Positions 23,061-32,055 of a DNA stretch of 64,000 nt are shown in pieces (the first letter of the stretch is position 1; every line of letters begins with the position of its first letter). This DNA comes from Actinomadura sp. NAK00032 (GTDB taxonomy: Bacteria > Actinomycetota > Actinomycetes > Streptosporangiales > Streptosporangiaceae), in the NCBI RefSeq assembly GCF_013364275.1, contig NZ_CP054932.1, positions 1,550,001 through 1,614,000 on the forward strand. Direction: 5' to 3'. The position numbers were made by a program, and so were the translations under genes. Under the pieces are notes generated by a model. It saw only the letters and a program-made list of their open reading frames with translations. It was not told the DNA's origin and ran no database searches.

Positions 23061-26000
23061 CTACAGGTAGAGGCCGGGGCTCTCGGACGGTCCGGACGAG
23101 CCCGGCCCGTGCGGCCGCAGGTCGGCGGCCTCCAGCGCGGCCAGGTCCTCCGGGCCGGAGGCCGCGGTGAGCCGCCCGGCCTGCACGGCCAGGGCGTCGT
23201 CCAGCAGGTTGCGCATGAGGCGGCCGTTGCCGAACGACGGGCCGCGCGGGACGTCCCGCAGGATCTCGCGGAGCCGGCCGGGGACGTCCGGCGCCGGCCG
23301 GAGCCCGTCCCGCGCCGCGAGGTGCTCGAAGATCGCGACCAGCTCGCCGTCGGAGTAGTCGGGGAAGGCCAGCCGCCTGGGGAAGCGGGACCGCAGCCCG
23401 GAGTTGGCGTCCAGGAAGGCGTCCATCTCGCGCTCGTAGCCCGCCGCGATGACCACCAGGTCGCCGCGGTACTCCTCCATCAGCTGGACGAGGGTCGCGA
23501 CGGCCTCCCGCCCGTACTCGTCGCCGGCCAGGGCGTACGCCTCGTCGATGAACAGGATGCCGCCGAGGGCCTGCTCGACGGCGGCCCGCACGCGCGGCGC
23601 GGTCTGGCCGACGTAGGCGCCGGCGAGGTCGGCGCGCGTCACCTCGACCAAGTGCCCGGACGACAGCAGCCCCAGCTGCGCGTAGACGGACGCGACGAGC
23701 CGCGCCACGGTCGTCTTGGCGGTGCCGGGGTTGCCGGTGAACACCATGTGCCGGGCCGGGGCGCCGACCGGCTGCCCGGCGGCGCGCCGCAGGTCGGCCG
23801 CGCGGGCCTCGGCGGCGAGCCGGCGCACCTCCTCCTTGACGGACGCGAGCCCGATGAGGGCGTCCAGCTCGGCGAGCGGGTCGGTGGCCGGCGGCACCCG
23901 CGTGGCGCCGCCGAGGCCGTCCGGGATGTCGTCGGCGCGGAGGTCGGCGAGGTCGGCGGCGGTGGGCGCGTCCAGCGCGGTGACGCGGCGCGCCTGCAGC
24001 GCGGTGGCGCGCTCGCACAGGTTGCGCATGACGCGCGCGTTGCCGAAGGCCCGGCCGCGCGGGGCGCGCCGCAGCAGGCCGGCGACCTTGCCGCGCGCGC
24101 CGTCCGACACCGCGAGCCCGGCGGCCGCGGCCTGCCCGGTGAAGATCTCCATCAGCTCGGCGTCGCTGAAGTCGGGGAACCGGACGGTGCCCGGGAACCG
24201 GGAGGCCAGGCCCGGGTCGGACGCGACGAACCGCTGCATCTCGCGCTCGTACCCCGCGACGATGACGACGAGGTCGTCCCGATGGTCCTCCATGCCCTTC
24301 AGCAGCTCGGCGACGGCCTCGGGCCCGTAGTCGTCCTCCGAGCCCGTCGGCGCCAGCGCGTACGCCTCGTCGATGAACAGGACGCCGCCGACGGCGCGCT
24401 GCACGACGGCGCGGGTCTTCCCGGCGGTCTCGCCGACGTAGCGGCCGACGAGCCCGGCGCGGGACGTCTCGACCAGGTGCCCGGACGACAGGACCCCGAG
24501 GTCCTTCAGGACGCGGGCGAGCAGCCGCGCGACGACGGTCTTGCCGGTGCCGGGGCTGCCGGTGAACACCATGTGCCGGGCGGGCGGCGCGGGGACGGGC
24601 AGCCCCGCGTCGCGGCGCATCCTCGCGGCCTTCGCGGCGGCGACGAGCAGCTCGATCTCCTGCTTGACGGTGCCGAGCCCGGTGAGGGCGGCGAGTTCGG
24701 CCATCGGGTCGTCGCCGGTGGTGTCGAACGAGGGGGGCACGTCGGCGTGCGTCACCACGATCTCCGCACCGGGTTCCGTCCGTGCGCGGGCGGCCTCGAC
24801 GACGGTGTCGGCGAGGTGCTGGGCCAGGCGGGCGTTGCGCAGGTTCCGCACGGGCGGCGTGCGGACGAGCAGCTCACCGGCGGCGGTCAGGGCGCGCTTG
24901 TGCGCGCGCGCCCCGCGCTGCTGGATCGCACGGTTGAACAGCTCCGCGTGACCCTCGGCGCTGAACGGATGCGTGGGGACGATCTGGAACCGCAGCGCCA
25001 GCGCAGGGTTGACCTCGCGGATCCGTTCGTCGCCTCCCGGCTCGCACATGACGACGACGTGCAGGTCGTCATGTGCGTCCAGGGTGCGGTGCAGCTGCTC
25101 GACGATGGCCTCGCCGCTCTGCGTGTCGTGGGACATGTCGTCCAGGCCGTCGATGACCATCAGCCGCACGCCGGCGCAGTCGCGGGCCTCGGCGTAGAGC
25201 TGGCTGGTCGCGGCGGAGACCTCCTTGGCGGCGAAGAAGTCGCCGGCCAGCCACAGCGGCGGCTCCATGATGCCGTGCCGCTGGACGAGCTCGGCGACCT
25301 CCTGGGCGGCGTCCCGCTTGCCGGTGCCGTCCGGGCCGACGAGCATCAGCCGGACCGGGCCGTCGCCCGCCGCGATGTCCGCCAGCGCCGCGACGACGTC
25401 CGGCTGCCCGATCAGGTCCGTCCCGATCTCGGCGGGGCCGCCGCCGCTCCGCCGCGCCGGGGCCTTGCCGAGGCTCGCGGCGAGCGGGTTGGCGACGCGG
25501 CGGCGCGGGGTGAACAGGCGGCGCACGTCGTCCTGGAACCCGCCGACGGGGAGCCACACGGGGTCGGGCGAGCGCGCCGGGCCGGGCAGGCCCTGGACGC
25601 AGCCGGTGAAGCGCGCCGCCATGTCGAGCCAGCCCCGGCAGGCGTCGGCGGCGCCGGCGCCGAGGGCGCGGCCGAGCCACGCCCATTCGTCCGAGCACCA
25701 CTCGTCGGGATCGAAGGAGGAGCTGCGGGCGTCCTCGAATTGTCCGAGCAGTTCGCCGTACCTGTCTTCGGTGAGGACGACCGACAGTTCGGCCGGGACC
25801 TGCTTGAGCCCCGCCTGGAGGAGCAAGTGGACGAGCAGCCCGTCGGCGGTCTCGCCGTGCGGGGCTACCTCGCGCAGGTGCTCGTGGACGGGCAGCAGCC
25901 CTGAGCACACCCATTCCAGATAACCGATGGGGCCGGCCAGTTCGGGCAGTACGGCGAGGACATCATCGTCGGCCTGCGCGGCCCACGCGTCGCGCCGCTT

Positions 26001-26531
26001 CTCCAAGGGCAGCGCCAGCCAGTTCCCGGGCGGCGGGTCGTCGAACAGCCGGAGCAGGGCGCGTCGCCGCCGCTCGAACGGCTTCAGGCCCTTGAACACG
26101 TCCGCCGCCTCGCGCGCCAGGGTGAGGGCGAGTTCCTGGTCGCCGGTCTCCTCCAGCCAGTCGAAGGGCCGGAAGGCGCCCGCACCGGCGCTCCAGTCGA
26201 CGTCGTCCTCGCCCGGGTCCAGCGGCTCGCGCATGTAGGAGCCGAAGACCTCGTAGTACAGCTTCGCGCTAGAACCGGACAGGACGGCCGCGCCGCCGGG
26301 CAGGAAGCCGAGCATGGCCATCATCTCGGCGACGATCAGCGGTGCGGGGGCGTCCATCAGCCCGTGCTCGTCCACGGTGAACCCGGCGCAGCGCGGGTCC
26401 TCGGCGAGCGCGTCCACCCGGCCCCGGACCTCGTCGAAGAACCCGTCCGGGACGCGCCACGGACGGGACGCGTACAGGTCGAGGACGGGCTCGTCCGCGA
26501 CGAGCAGTTCCAAGTGTTCCGGCAGCCGCAC
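23061..26531 (-). CDS. Large AAA protein with three P-loops (CbxX/EccA-like)
   Basis: A 1,156-aa protein. The N-terminal 370 residues are helical and unrecognised. Three nucleotide-binding modules follow: a first with P-loop GPDGTGK (399-405) and a MVIDGLDD Walker B, and two typical CbxX/CfqX-type AAA domains with GSPGTGK (658-664) and GNPGTAK (933-939), each followed by a LFIDEAYAL Walker B and a sensor-2 region. CbxX-like AAA pairs occur in rubisco activases and the type VII secretion ATPase EccA, but no esx/ecc gene is nearby. It probably remodels a protein partner. The GTG start has GGGGAGGAG just upstream. The gene is a single-gene unit, divergent from pyruvate carboxylase. Confidence 0.85.
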   Translation of the reverse strand: MRLPEHLELLVADEPVLDLYASRPWRVPDGFFDEVRGRVDALAEDPRCAGFTVDEHGLMDAPAPLIVAEMMAMLGFLPGGAAVLSGSSAKLYYEVFGSYMREPLDPGEDDVDWSAGAGAFRPFDWLEETGDQELALTLAREAADVFKGLKPFERRRRALLRLFDDPPPGNWLALPLEKRRDAWAAQADDDVLAVLPELAGPIGYLEWVCSGLLPVHEHLREVAPHGETADGLLVHLLLQAGLKQVPAELSVVLTEDRYGELLGQFEDARSSSFDPDEWCSDEWAWLGRALGAGAADACRGWLDMAARFTGCVQGLPGPARSPDPVWLPVGGFQDDVRRLFTPRRRVANPLAASLGKAPARRSGGGPAEIGTDLIGQPDVVAALADIAAGDGPVRLMLVGPDGTGKRDAAQEVAELVQRHGIMEPPLWLAGDFFAAKEVSAATSQLYAEARDCAGVRLMVIDGLDDMSHDTQSGEAIVEQLHRTLDAHDDLHVVVMCEPGGDERIREVNPALALRFQIVPTHPFSAEGHAELFNRAIQQRGARAHKRALTAAGELLVRTPPVRNLRNARLAQHLADTVVEAARARTEPGAEIVVTHADVPPSFDTTGDDPMAELAALTGLGTVKQEIELLVAAAKAARMRRDAGLPVPAPPARHMVFTGSPGTGKTVVARLLARVLKDLGVLSSGHLVETSRAGLVGRYVGETAGKTRAVVQRAVGGVLFIDEAYALAPTGSEDDYGPEAVAELLKGMEDHRDDLVVIVAGYEREMQRFVASDPGLASRFPGTVRFPDFSDAELMEIFTGQAAAAGLAVSDGARGKVAGLLRRAPRGRAFGNARVMRNLCERATALQARRVTALDAPTAADLADLRADDIPDGLGGATRVPPATDPLAELDALIGLASVKEEVRRLAAEARAADLRRAAGQPVGAPARHMVFTGNPGTAKTTVARLVASVYAQLGLLSSGHLVEVTRADLAGAYVGQTAPRVRAAVEQALGGILFIDEAYALAGDEYGREAVATLVQLMEEYRGDLVVIAAGYEREMDAFLDANSGLRSRFPRRLAFPDYSDGELVAIFEHLAARDGLRPAPDVPGRLREILRDVPRGPSFGNGRLMRNLLDDALAVQAGRLTAASGPEDLAALEAADLRPHGPGSSGPSESPGLYL

Positions 26532-26770
26532 CGCTGCTCCTCCCCGCAGTCCACGAAACAGGGCGAAAGCCTAGCGATCCGGGGGTTTGCGGGGGCCGGA
26601 CCCAGTGCGGCCGGAAGCGGAACCCGCCACCATGAGAACAATTGCGCGTTTTTCCCGCAAAGCGTCATCTGTCACTTTGTTCACGCGTCCGGGCCGCTGT
26701 GCGAGGCTCGCCGGACCGCTCAACTGGGTAGGTATCCGACGCGCCCATGCCTTCTCCGGGGAGAGATACG

Positions 26771-29700
26771 TTGATCAGAAAGCTGCTCGTCGCCAACCGG
26801 GGCGAGATCGCCGTGCGCGCCTTCCGCGCGGCCTACGAACTCGGCATCGCCAGCGTCGCCGTCTACGCGCACGAGGACCGGCTGTCCCTGCACCGGCAGA
26901 AGGCGGACGAGGCCTACGAGATCGGCGAGCACGGCCACCCCGTCCGCGCCTACCTCGACGTGGACGGCATCGTGGAGACCGCCCTGCGGGTGGGCGCCGA
27001 CGCCGTCTACCCGGGCTACGGGTTCCTGTCCGAGAGCCCCGAGCTGGCCGAGGCGTGCGAGCGCAACGGGATCAAGTTCGTCGGCCCGCCGTCCCGCGTG
27101 CTCAGCCTGGCCGGCAACAAGATCGAGGCGGTCGCGGCGGCGCGCCGGGCCGGCCTGCCCGTGCTGCGCTCGGCGACCCCCGCGCCCGGCGAGGAGCTCG
27201 CGGCCGCCGACGAGGTCGGCTTCCCGCTGTTCGTCAAGGCCGCGGCGGGCGGCGGCGGGCGCGGGCTCCGCCGCGTCGACCACCGCGACGAGCTGGAGGC
27301 CGCCGTCGACACCGCGCGCCGCGAGGCGGAGAGCGCGTTCGGCGACCCGACCGTCTTCCTGGAGCAGGCCGTGGACCGGCCGCGCCACATCGAGGTGCAG
27401 ATCCTCGCGGACGGCGAGGGCCACATCGTCCACCTGCGCGAGCGCGACTGCTCCGTGCAGCGCCGCCACCAGAAGGTCGTGGAGATCGCCCCCGCGCCCC
27501 GGCTCGACCCCGTCGCGGCGCAGCGCCTCTGCGAGGACGCGGTGAAGTTCGCCCGCGAGATCGGCTACGAGAACGCGGGCACCGTCGAGTTCCTCGTCAA
27601 CGACCGCGGCGAGCACGTGTTCATCGAGATGAACCCGCGCATCCAGGTGGAGCACACCGTGACCGAGGAGGTCACCGGCGTCGACCTGGTGCAGAGCCAG
27701 CTGCGCATCGCGGGCGGCGAGACGCTCGCCGACCTCGGCATCGCGCAGGACGGCGTGACCGTCAGCGGCTTCGCCGTGCAGTGCCGCATCACCACCGAGG
27801 ACCCCGCGAACGGCTTCCGCCCCGACACCGGGAAGATCTCGGCCTACCGCTCGCCGGGCGGCGCCGGGGTGCGGCTCGACACCGGCACCGCCTACGGCGG
27901 CGCGATCATCTCCCCGCACTTCGACTCGCTGCTGGTGAAGCTGACCTGCCGGGGCCGGACGTTCGAGGAGGCGGTGCGGCGCGCGCGCCGGGCCGTCGCC
28001 GAGTTCCGCATCCGCGGCGTCGCGTCCAACATCCCGTTCCTCCAGGCGCTGCTGGACGAGCCCGACTTCCGCGCGGGCGGCGTCACCACGTCCTACATCG
28101 CCGACCACCCCGACCTTCTGACGGCCCGGTCCAGCGGCGACCGCGCGACGCGGCTCGTCCGGTACCTGGCGGACGTCACCGTCAACAAGCCCCACGGCGA
28201 CGCGCCGACCGACCTGGACCCGTCGACGAAGTTGCCGCCGCTCAACATGGACGCGCCCTTCCCCGAAGGGTCGAGGGACCGCCTCCTCGCCCTCGGCGCG
28301 CGCGCGTTCGCCGAGCAGCTCCGCAACCAGAGCGCCCTGGCCGTCACCGACACCACGTTCCGGGACGCGCACCAGTCGCTCCTTGCGACGCGAGTACGGA
28401 CCTACGACCTGCTCACCGCCGCGCCTTACCTGGCGCGCATGACCCCTGAGCTCCTCTCCGTCGAGGCATGGGGCGGGGCGACGTACGACGTCGCGCTCCG
28501 CTTCCTCGGCGAATCGCCTTGGGACAGGCTGGCCGCGATCCGTGAGGCCGCCCCGAACCTGTGCATCCAGATGCTTCTGCGGGGCCGCAACACCGTCGGC
28601 TACACCCCGTACCCCGACTCCGTGGCGCGCGCCTTCGTGAAGGAGGCGGCCAGTACGGGCGTCGACATCTTCCGTGTGTTCGACGCCCTGAACGACATCG
28701 AGGCCATGCGTCCGGCCATCGACGCGGCCCTCCAGACCCACGCCCTGGTCGAAGGCACCCTCTGCTACACGGGCGACCTCTCGTCCCCAGGCGAGAACCT
28801 CTACACGCTCGACTACTACCTGCGGCTCGCGGAGCAGCTGGTGGAGGCGGGCGTCCACATCCTGTGCATCAAGGACATGGCCGGCCTGCTCCGCGCACCC
28901 GCCGCGCGCACCCTCGTCAAGGCGCTGCGCGAGCGGTTCGACCTGCCCGTCCACCTCCACACCCACGACACGGCCGGCGGGCAGATCGGCACCTACATCG
29001 CCGCCATCGAAGCCGGTGTCGACGCCGTCGACGGCGCCGCCGCACCGCTTTCGGGCACCACCAGCCAGCCGCCCCTCCAGGCGATCGTGGCCGCGACCGA
29101 CTTCACCGACCACGCGACCGGCCTCGACCTGGACGCGCTGACCGTCATGGAGCCGTACTGGGAGGCCGTCCGCAAGCTGTACGCGCCGTTCGAGATGGGG
29201 CTGCCGTCGCCGACCGGACGCGTCTACCGGCACGAGATCCCGGGCGGGCAGCTGTCCAACCTGCGGCAGCAGGCGGTCGCGCTCGGCCTCGGCGACCGCT
29301 TCGAGGAGATCGAGCGGCTGTACGCGGCGGCGGACGCCATCCTCGGGCGGCTGGTGAAGGTCACCCCGTCCAGCAAGGTCGTCGGCGACCTGGCCCTGCA
29401 CCTCGTCGCCGCAGGCGCCGACCCCGACGACTTCGCCGCGAACCCGGAGCGCTACGACATCCCCGACAGCGTCATCGGGTTCCTCAACGGCGAGCTGGGC
29501 GACCCACCGGGCGGCTGGCCCGAGCCCTTCCGCACCAAGGCCCTTGCCGGACGCCAATACACGCCGCCCAGGGCCGAACTGGACGGCGCAGAAGAGAAGG
29601 CCCTGGCCGGGCCAGAGGTCCGCGACACCCTCGACCGGCTCCTCTTCCCCGGCCCGGCGAAGGACTACCGCGAGGCACGCGCCGCTTACGGCGACCTTTC

Positions 29701-30148
29701 CGTCCTGCCCACCGGCCCGTTCCTCTACGGCCTGCGCACCGGGCACGAGGTCGCGTTCGACCTCGAACCCGGCGTCCGCGTGCTCGCCGGGCTGGAGGCG
29801 GTCGGCGACGTCGACGAGGCGGGCGTCCGGCAGGTCATCTGCACGGTGAACGGGCAGCTCCGCACGCTGTCGGTCCGCGACAAGTCCGTCGTCTCGGACG
29901 CGCCGCCGGTCGAGCGCGCCGACCCGTCCGAACCCGGCCACGTCGCCGCGCCCTTCGACGGCTCGGTGACCCTCCGCGCCGCCAAGGGCGACACGGTCGC
30001 CGCCGGCGACGTGGTCGCCACGATCGAGGCGATGAAGATGGAGGCCGCCATCACCGCGCCTGTGGCGGGCACCGTGACCCGTCTGGCCGTCCCCGAGGCA
30101 ACCCCGGTTCAGGCGGGCGACCTCCTCCTGGTCATCCAGGAGGCTTAA
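26771..30148 (+). CDS. pyc: Pyruvate carboxylase
   Basis: Biotin enzyme that carboxylates pyruvate to oxaloacetate with ATP and bicarbonate, refilling the TCA cycle. All three parts are on one chain of about 1,125 aa, the normal length. Biotin carboxylase is at about 1-450 (LLVANRGEIAVRAFRA at the start, ATP-grasp AAAGGGGRGLR, EMNPRIQVEHTVTEE). Carboxyltransferase is at about 520-800 (TDTTFRDAHQSLLATR, LNDIEAMRPAI). The biotinyl domain ends the protein with Lys1089 in EAMKMEA. TTG 26,771 is chosen because GGGGAGA precedes it and the family starts here; an ATG 24 bases upstream has no site. A bidirectional hairpin follows. Confidence 0.97.
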   Translation: MIRKLLVANRGEIAVRAFRAAYELGIASVAVYAHEDRLSLHRQKADEAYEIGEHGHPVRAYLDVDGIVETALRVGADAVYPGYGFLSESPELAEACERNGIKFVGPPSRVLSLAGNKIEAVAAARRAGLPVLRSATPAPGEELAAADEVGFPLFVKAAAGGGGRGLRRVDHRDELEAAVDTARREAESAFGDPTVFLEQAVDRPRHIEVQILADGEGHIVHLRERDCSVQRRHQKVVEIAPAPRLDPVAAQRLCEDAVKFAREIGYENAGTVEFLVNDRGEHVFIEMNPRIQVEHTVTEEVTGVDLVQSQLRIAGGETLADLGIAQDGVTVSGFAVQCRITTEDPANGFRPDTGKISAYRSPGGAGVRLDTGTAYGGAIISPHFDSLLVKLTCRGRTFEEAVRRARRAVAEFRIRGVASNIPFLQALLDEPDFRAGGVTTSYIADHPDLLTARSSGDRATRLVRYLADVTVNKPHGDAPTDLDPSTKLPPLNMDAPFPEGSRDRLLALGARAFAEQLRNQSALAVTDTTFRDAHQSLLATRVRTYDLLTAAPYLARMTPELLSVEAWGGATYDVALRFLGESPWDRLAAIREAAPNLCIQMLLRGRNTVGYTPYPDSVARAFVKEAASTGVDIFRVFDALNDIEAMRPAIDAALQTHALVEGTLCYTGDLSSPGENLYTLDYYLRLAEQLVEAGVHILCIKDMAGLLRAPAARTLVKALRERFDLPVHLHTHDTAGGQIGTYIAAIEAGVDAVDGAAAPLSGTTSQPPLQAIVAATDFTDHATGLDLDALTVMEPYWEAVRKLYAPFEMGLPSPTGRVYRHEIPGGQLSNLRQQAVALGLGDRFEEIERLYAAADAILGRLVKVTPSSKVVGDLALHLVAAGADPDDFAANPERYDIPDSVIGFLNGELGDPPGGWPEPFRTKALAGRQYTPPRAELDGAEEKALAGPEVRDTLDRLLFPGPAKDYREARAAYGDLSVLPTGPFLYGLRTGHEVAFDLEPGVRVLAGLEAVGDVDEAGVRQVICTVNGQLRTLSVRDKSVVSDAPPVERADPSEPGHVAAPFDGSVTLRAAKGDTVAAGDVVATIEAMKMEAAITAPVAGTVTRLAVPEATPVQAGDLLLVIQEA

Positions 30149-30159
30149 CCCGATACCCG

Positions 30160-30202
30160 GCGGGGTCTTGCGGCGTCCAGGCGGTGCGCCGCGAGACCCC
30201 GC
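30160..30202. terminator. Bidirectional terminator between pyc and tetR
   Basis: 16-bp inverted repeat (GCGGGGTCTTGCGGCG against CGCCGCGAGACCCCGC, one T/G mismatch) with an 11-base loop. It fills the space between two converging genes whose stops are at 30,148 and 30,209. Confidence 0.85.
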
Positions 30203-30208
30203 TGCGCT

Positions 30209-30829
30209 TTAGCGCCGCGCGTAGTCGTTGAGGGACGGGGACAGTAGGTCGAAGGCGGTGCGGGCCGTCTTGGTGAGGGCGGCGGCTATCTCGTCGTTGG
30301 TCTCGCCGGTGAGGGTGCGGCGCAGGGTCTCCTGGAAGAGGAAGCGGTGGACGGCGCCGAGCTGCGCGGCGACCAGCCGGGGCAGGGGGTCGTCCGGGGC
30401 GGCGCCGGTCTGCTCGGCGAGGGCGGCGGCGAGGGCGTCCTCGCGCTCCTCGTGGAACTCGCGGAGGCGGGCGACCAGCGCGGGGCTCTCGACGATCATG
30501 CGGGCGAAGTCCGGGCCGGAGAAGCCGATGACCGGATCGTGCCGGTCGGCCGCCGCGAGGAACGCGCGGCGCAGCGCGGCCAGCGCGGACTCGCCGGGGG
30601 CGCGGGCGGCGACCGTGCGGGCGAGCAGGCCGGTGAACTCCTCGTGCAGGTCGAGTGCGAGGTCCTCCTTGCGCGGGAAGTAGTTGGTGACGGTCATCTT
30701 CGCGACCTGCGCCGCCGCCGCGACGTCGGCGATCGTCACCCGGTCGAAGCCGTGCCGCAGGAAGAGGCGCGTCGCCTGGTGCGAGATGTTCTGCCTCGTC
30801 TGCTGCTTCTTCATCTCCCGCAGTCCCAT
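30209..30829 (-). CDS. TetR-family regulator
   Basis: A repressor of about 206 aa with HTH at residues about 10-55 (NISHQATRLFLRHGFDRVTIADVAAAAQVAKMTVTNYFPRKEDL, read in two parts) and a helical C-terminal ligand domain. ATG 30,829 is used. Another ATG five codons later (30,814) follows GGGAG more closely and could be the true start. The stretch between it and the divergent sigma gene holds symmetric CCTAAG/CTAGG half sites over the sigma promoter, so the protein probably represses both itself and the sigma factor. No ligand can be inferred. Confidence 0.88.
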   Translation of the reverse strand: MGLREMKKQQTRQNISHQATRLFLRHGFDRVTIADVAAAAQVAKMTVTNYFPRKEDLALDLHEEFTGLLARTVAARAPGESALAALRRAFLAAADRHDPVIGFSGPDFARMIVESPALVARLREFHEEREDALAAALAEQTGAAPDDPLPRLVAAQLGAVHRFLFQETLRRTLTGETNDEIAAALTKTARTAFDLLSPSLNDYARR

Positions 30830-30848
30830 GCGGACAGCATCGCATACC

Positions 30849-30893
30849 AACCTAAGTTTGTCATTGACACATCTCTAGGTTCGTCCTAAGTTT
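30849..30893. promoter_or_regulatory. TetR operator candidate over the tetR/sigma promoters
   Basis: Three related half sites: AACCTAAG (30,849-30,856), CTAGGTT (30,875-30,881, inverted) and CCTAAG (30,885-30,890). CTAGG and CCTAAG face each other across 5 bp. CCTAAGTTT occurs twice, 34 bp apart. The array covers the whole -35 to -10 region of the sigma gene promoter. Confidence 0.65.
30864..30892 (+). promoter_or_regulatory. Sigma-70 promoter of the group 2 sigma gene
   Basis: Perfect -35 TTGACA (30,864-30,869), 17-bp spacer, -10 TAAGTT (30,887-30,892). The start of transcription would be near 30,899, leaving a leader of about 25 bases before the GTG at 30,925. Confidence 0.7.
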
Positions 30894-30924
30894 ATGTCGC
30901 AAGGCAGACGGGTACCGAGATCGG

Positions 30925-31923
30925 GTGACCCGTTCCCTCCCGGCCGGACGAGCAAAGGACACCGCCCTGAACGCCAGCCACGCGCCGAGCGCGTCCCCCC
31001 GCGCGACCGTGAACCTCGTCGACCCGATGAAGGACTACCTGTCCCGCATCGGGCGCACCCCGCTGCTCACCGCCGAGCAGGAGGTCGACCTGGCCAAGCG
31101 CATCGAGGCCGGCCTGTTCGCCCGCGAACGTCTCGAAACCCTCGGCGACGACCTCCCCCTCCAGGACAAGGAGGACCTGGAGTGGATCGCCGTCGACGGG
31201 CGCCGCGCCAAGGAGCACATGGTCGAGGCGAACCTCCGCCTCGTCGTGTCGCTCGCCAAGCGCTACATGGGCCACGGCCTCCCGCTGAACGACCTCGTCC
31301 AGGAGGGCAACCTCGGGCTGATCCGCGCGGTGGAGAAGTTCGAGTACCGCCGCGGCCTGAAGTTCTCCACCTATGCCGTCTGGTGGATCAAGCAGGCGAT
31401 CAGCCGCGCGCTGGCCGACCAGAGCCGCACCATCCGCATCCCCGTGCACGTCGTCGAGGTCCTCAACCGGATGACGCGCGTCCGGCGGCGGATGATGCAG
31501 GACCTCGGCCGCGAGCCCAACTCGCAGGAGCTGGCCGTCGAGCTGGACATCACCCCCGAGAAGGTGGAGTGGCTGCGGCGGCAGGCCCGCGAGCCGCTGT
31601 CGCTGCACACCCCGCTCGGCGAGGACGGCGACGGCGAGCTCGGCGACGTCATCGAGGACCCCGACGGCGGCGACCCCGCCGACGTCGTCGCGTCCTCCAT
31701 GCTGCGCGGGCGGCTGGACGCGGTGCTGGAGACGCTCACCGAGCGCGAGGCCGGCGTCATCTCGATGCGCTTCGGGCTGTCCGGCGGCGAGCCGAAGACC
31801 CTGGAGGAGGTCGGCAAGGTCTACGGGGTGACGCGCGAGCGCATCCGGCAGATCGAGTCCAAGGGCATGCACAAGCTGCGCCACCCGTCCCGCCGGGAGA
31901 CGCTCGCCGACCTGCTCGGCTGA
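30925..31923 (+). CDS. Group 2 sigma-70 factor (HrdB-related, HrdD/SigB-like)
   Basis: A 332-aa RNA polymerase sigma factor with regions 1.2 ([18 protein letters not shown]), 2 ([30 protein letters not shown]), 3 and 4 ([19 protein letters not shown]). It lacks the long region 1.1 of the principal factor HrdB, so it is a non-essential group 2 factor recognising similar promoters. The GTG at 30,925 gives a short Ala/Ser-rich N-terminus of about 30 residues; the ribosome-binding site is weak. It sits behind a promoter overlaid by a TetR-type operator, so an unknown ligand may switch it on. A strong terminator follows. Confidence 0.93.
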   Translation: MTRSLPAGRAKDTALNASHAPSASPRATVNLVDPMKDYLSRIGRTPLLTAEQEVDLAKRIEAGLFARERLETLGDDLPLQDKEDLEWIAVDGRRAKEHMVEANLRLVVSLAKRYMGHGLPLNDLVQEGNLGLIRAVEKFEYRRGLKFSTYAVWWIKQAISRALADQSRTIRIPVHVVEVLNRMTRVRRRMMQDLGREPNSQELAVELDITPEKVEWLRRQAREPLSLHTPLGEDGDGELGDVIEDPDGGDPADVVASSMLRGRLDAVLETLTEREAGVISMRFGLSGGEPKTLEEVGKVYGVTRERIRQIESKGMHKLRHPSRRETLADLLG

Positions 31924-31939
31924 GGTGAACTCCTGAGTG

Positions 31940-31968
31940 CGGCCCGGTTCACGCGGTGAACCGGGCCG
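31940..31968 (+). terminator. Terminator of the group 2 sigma gene
   Basis: Perfect 13-bp inverted repeat CGGCCCGGTTCAC / GTGAACCGGGCCG with a 3-base loop, 17 bases past the stop. No U-tract. Confidence 0.85.
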
Positions 31969-32055
31969 TCGAATTCTCACGTATTGGGATGACAGGGCGG
32001 CTGATCGCCGAGGACACTTTCCTCTGGACGTCCTGCGGTGCGTGGAGAGTTGGGG

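Noticed and set aside
23109..25904. 931-codon plus-strand frame opposite the AAA gene
   Set aside because: Antisense shadow; the minus frame has P-loops and Walker B motifs.
26720..29941. 1,073-codon minus-strand frame opposite pyc
   Set aside because: Antisense shadow of a fully conserved biotin enzyme.
30894..31928. 344-codon plus-strand frame starting at ATG 30,894
   Set aside because: Wrong frame over the sigma gene; Arg/Pro-rich and without sigma motifs. The ATG is only two bases past the -10 element.
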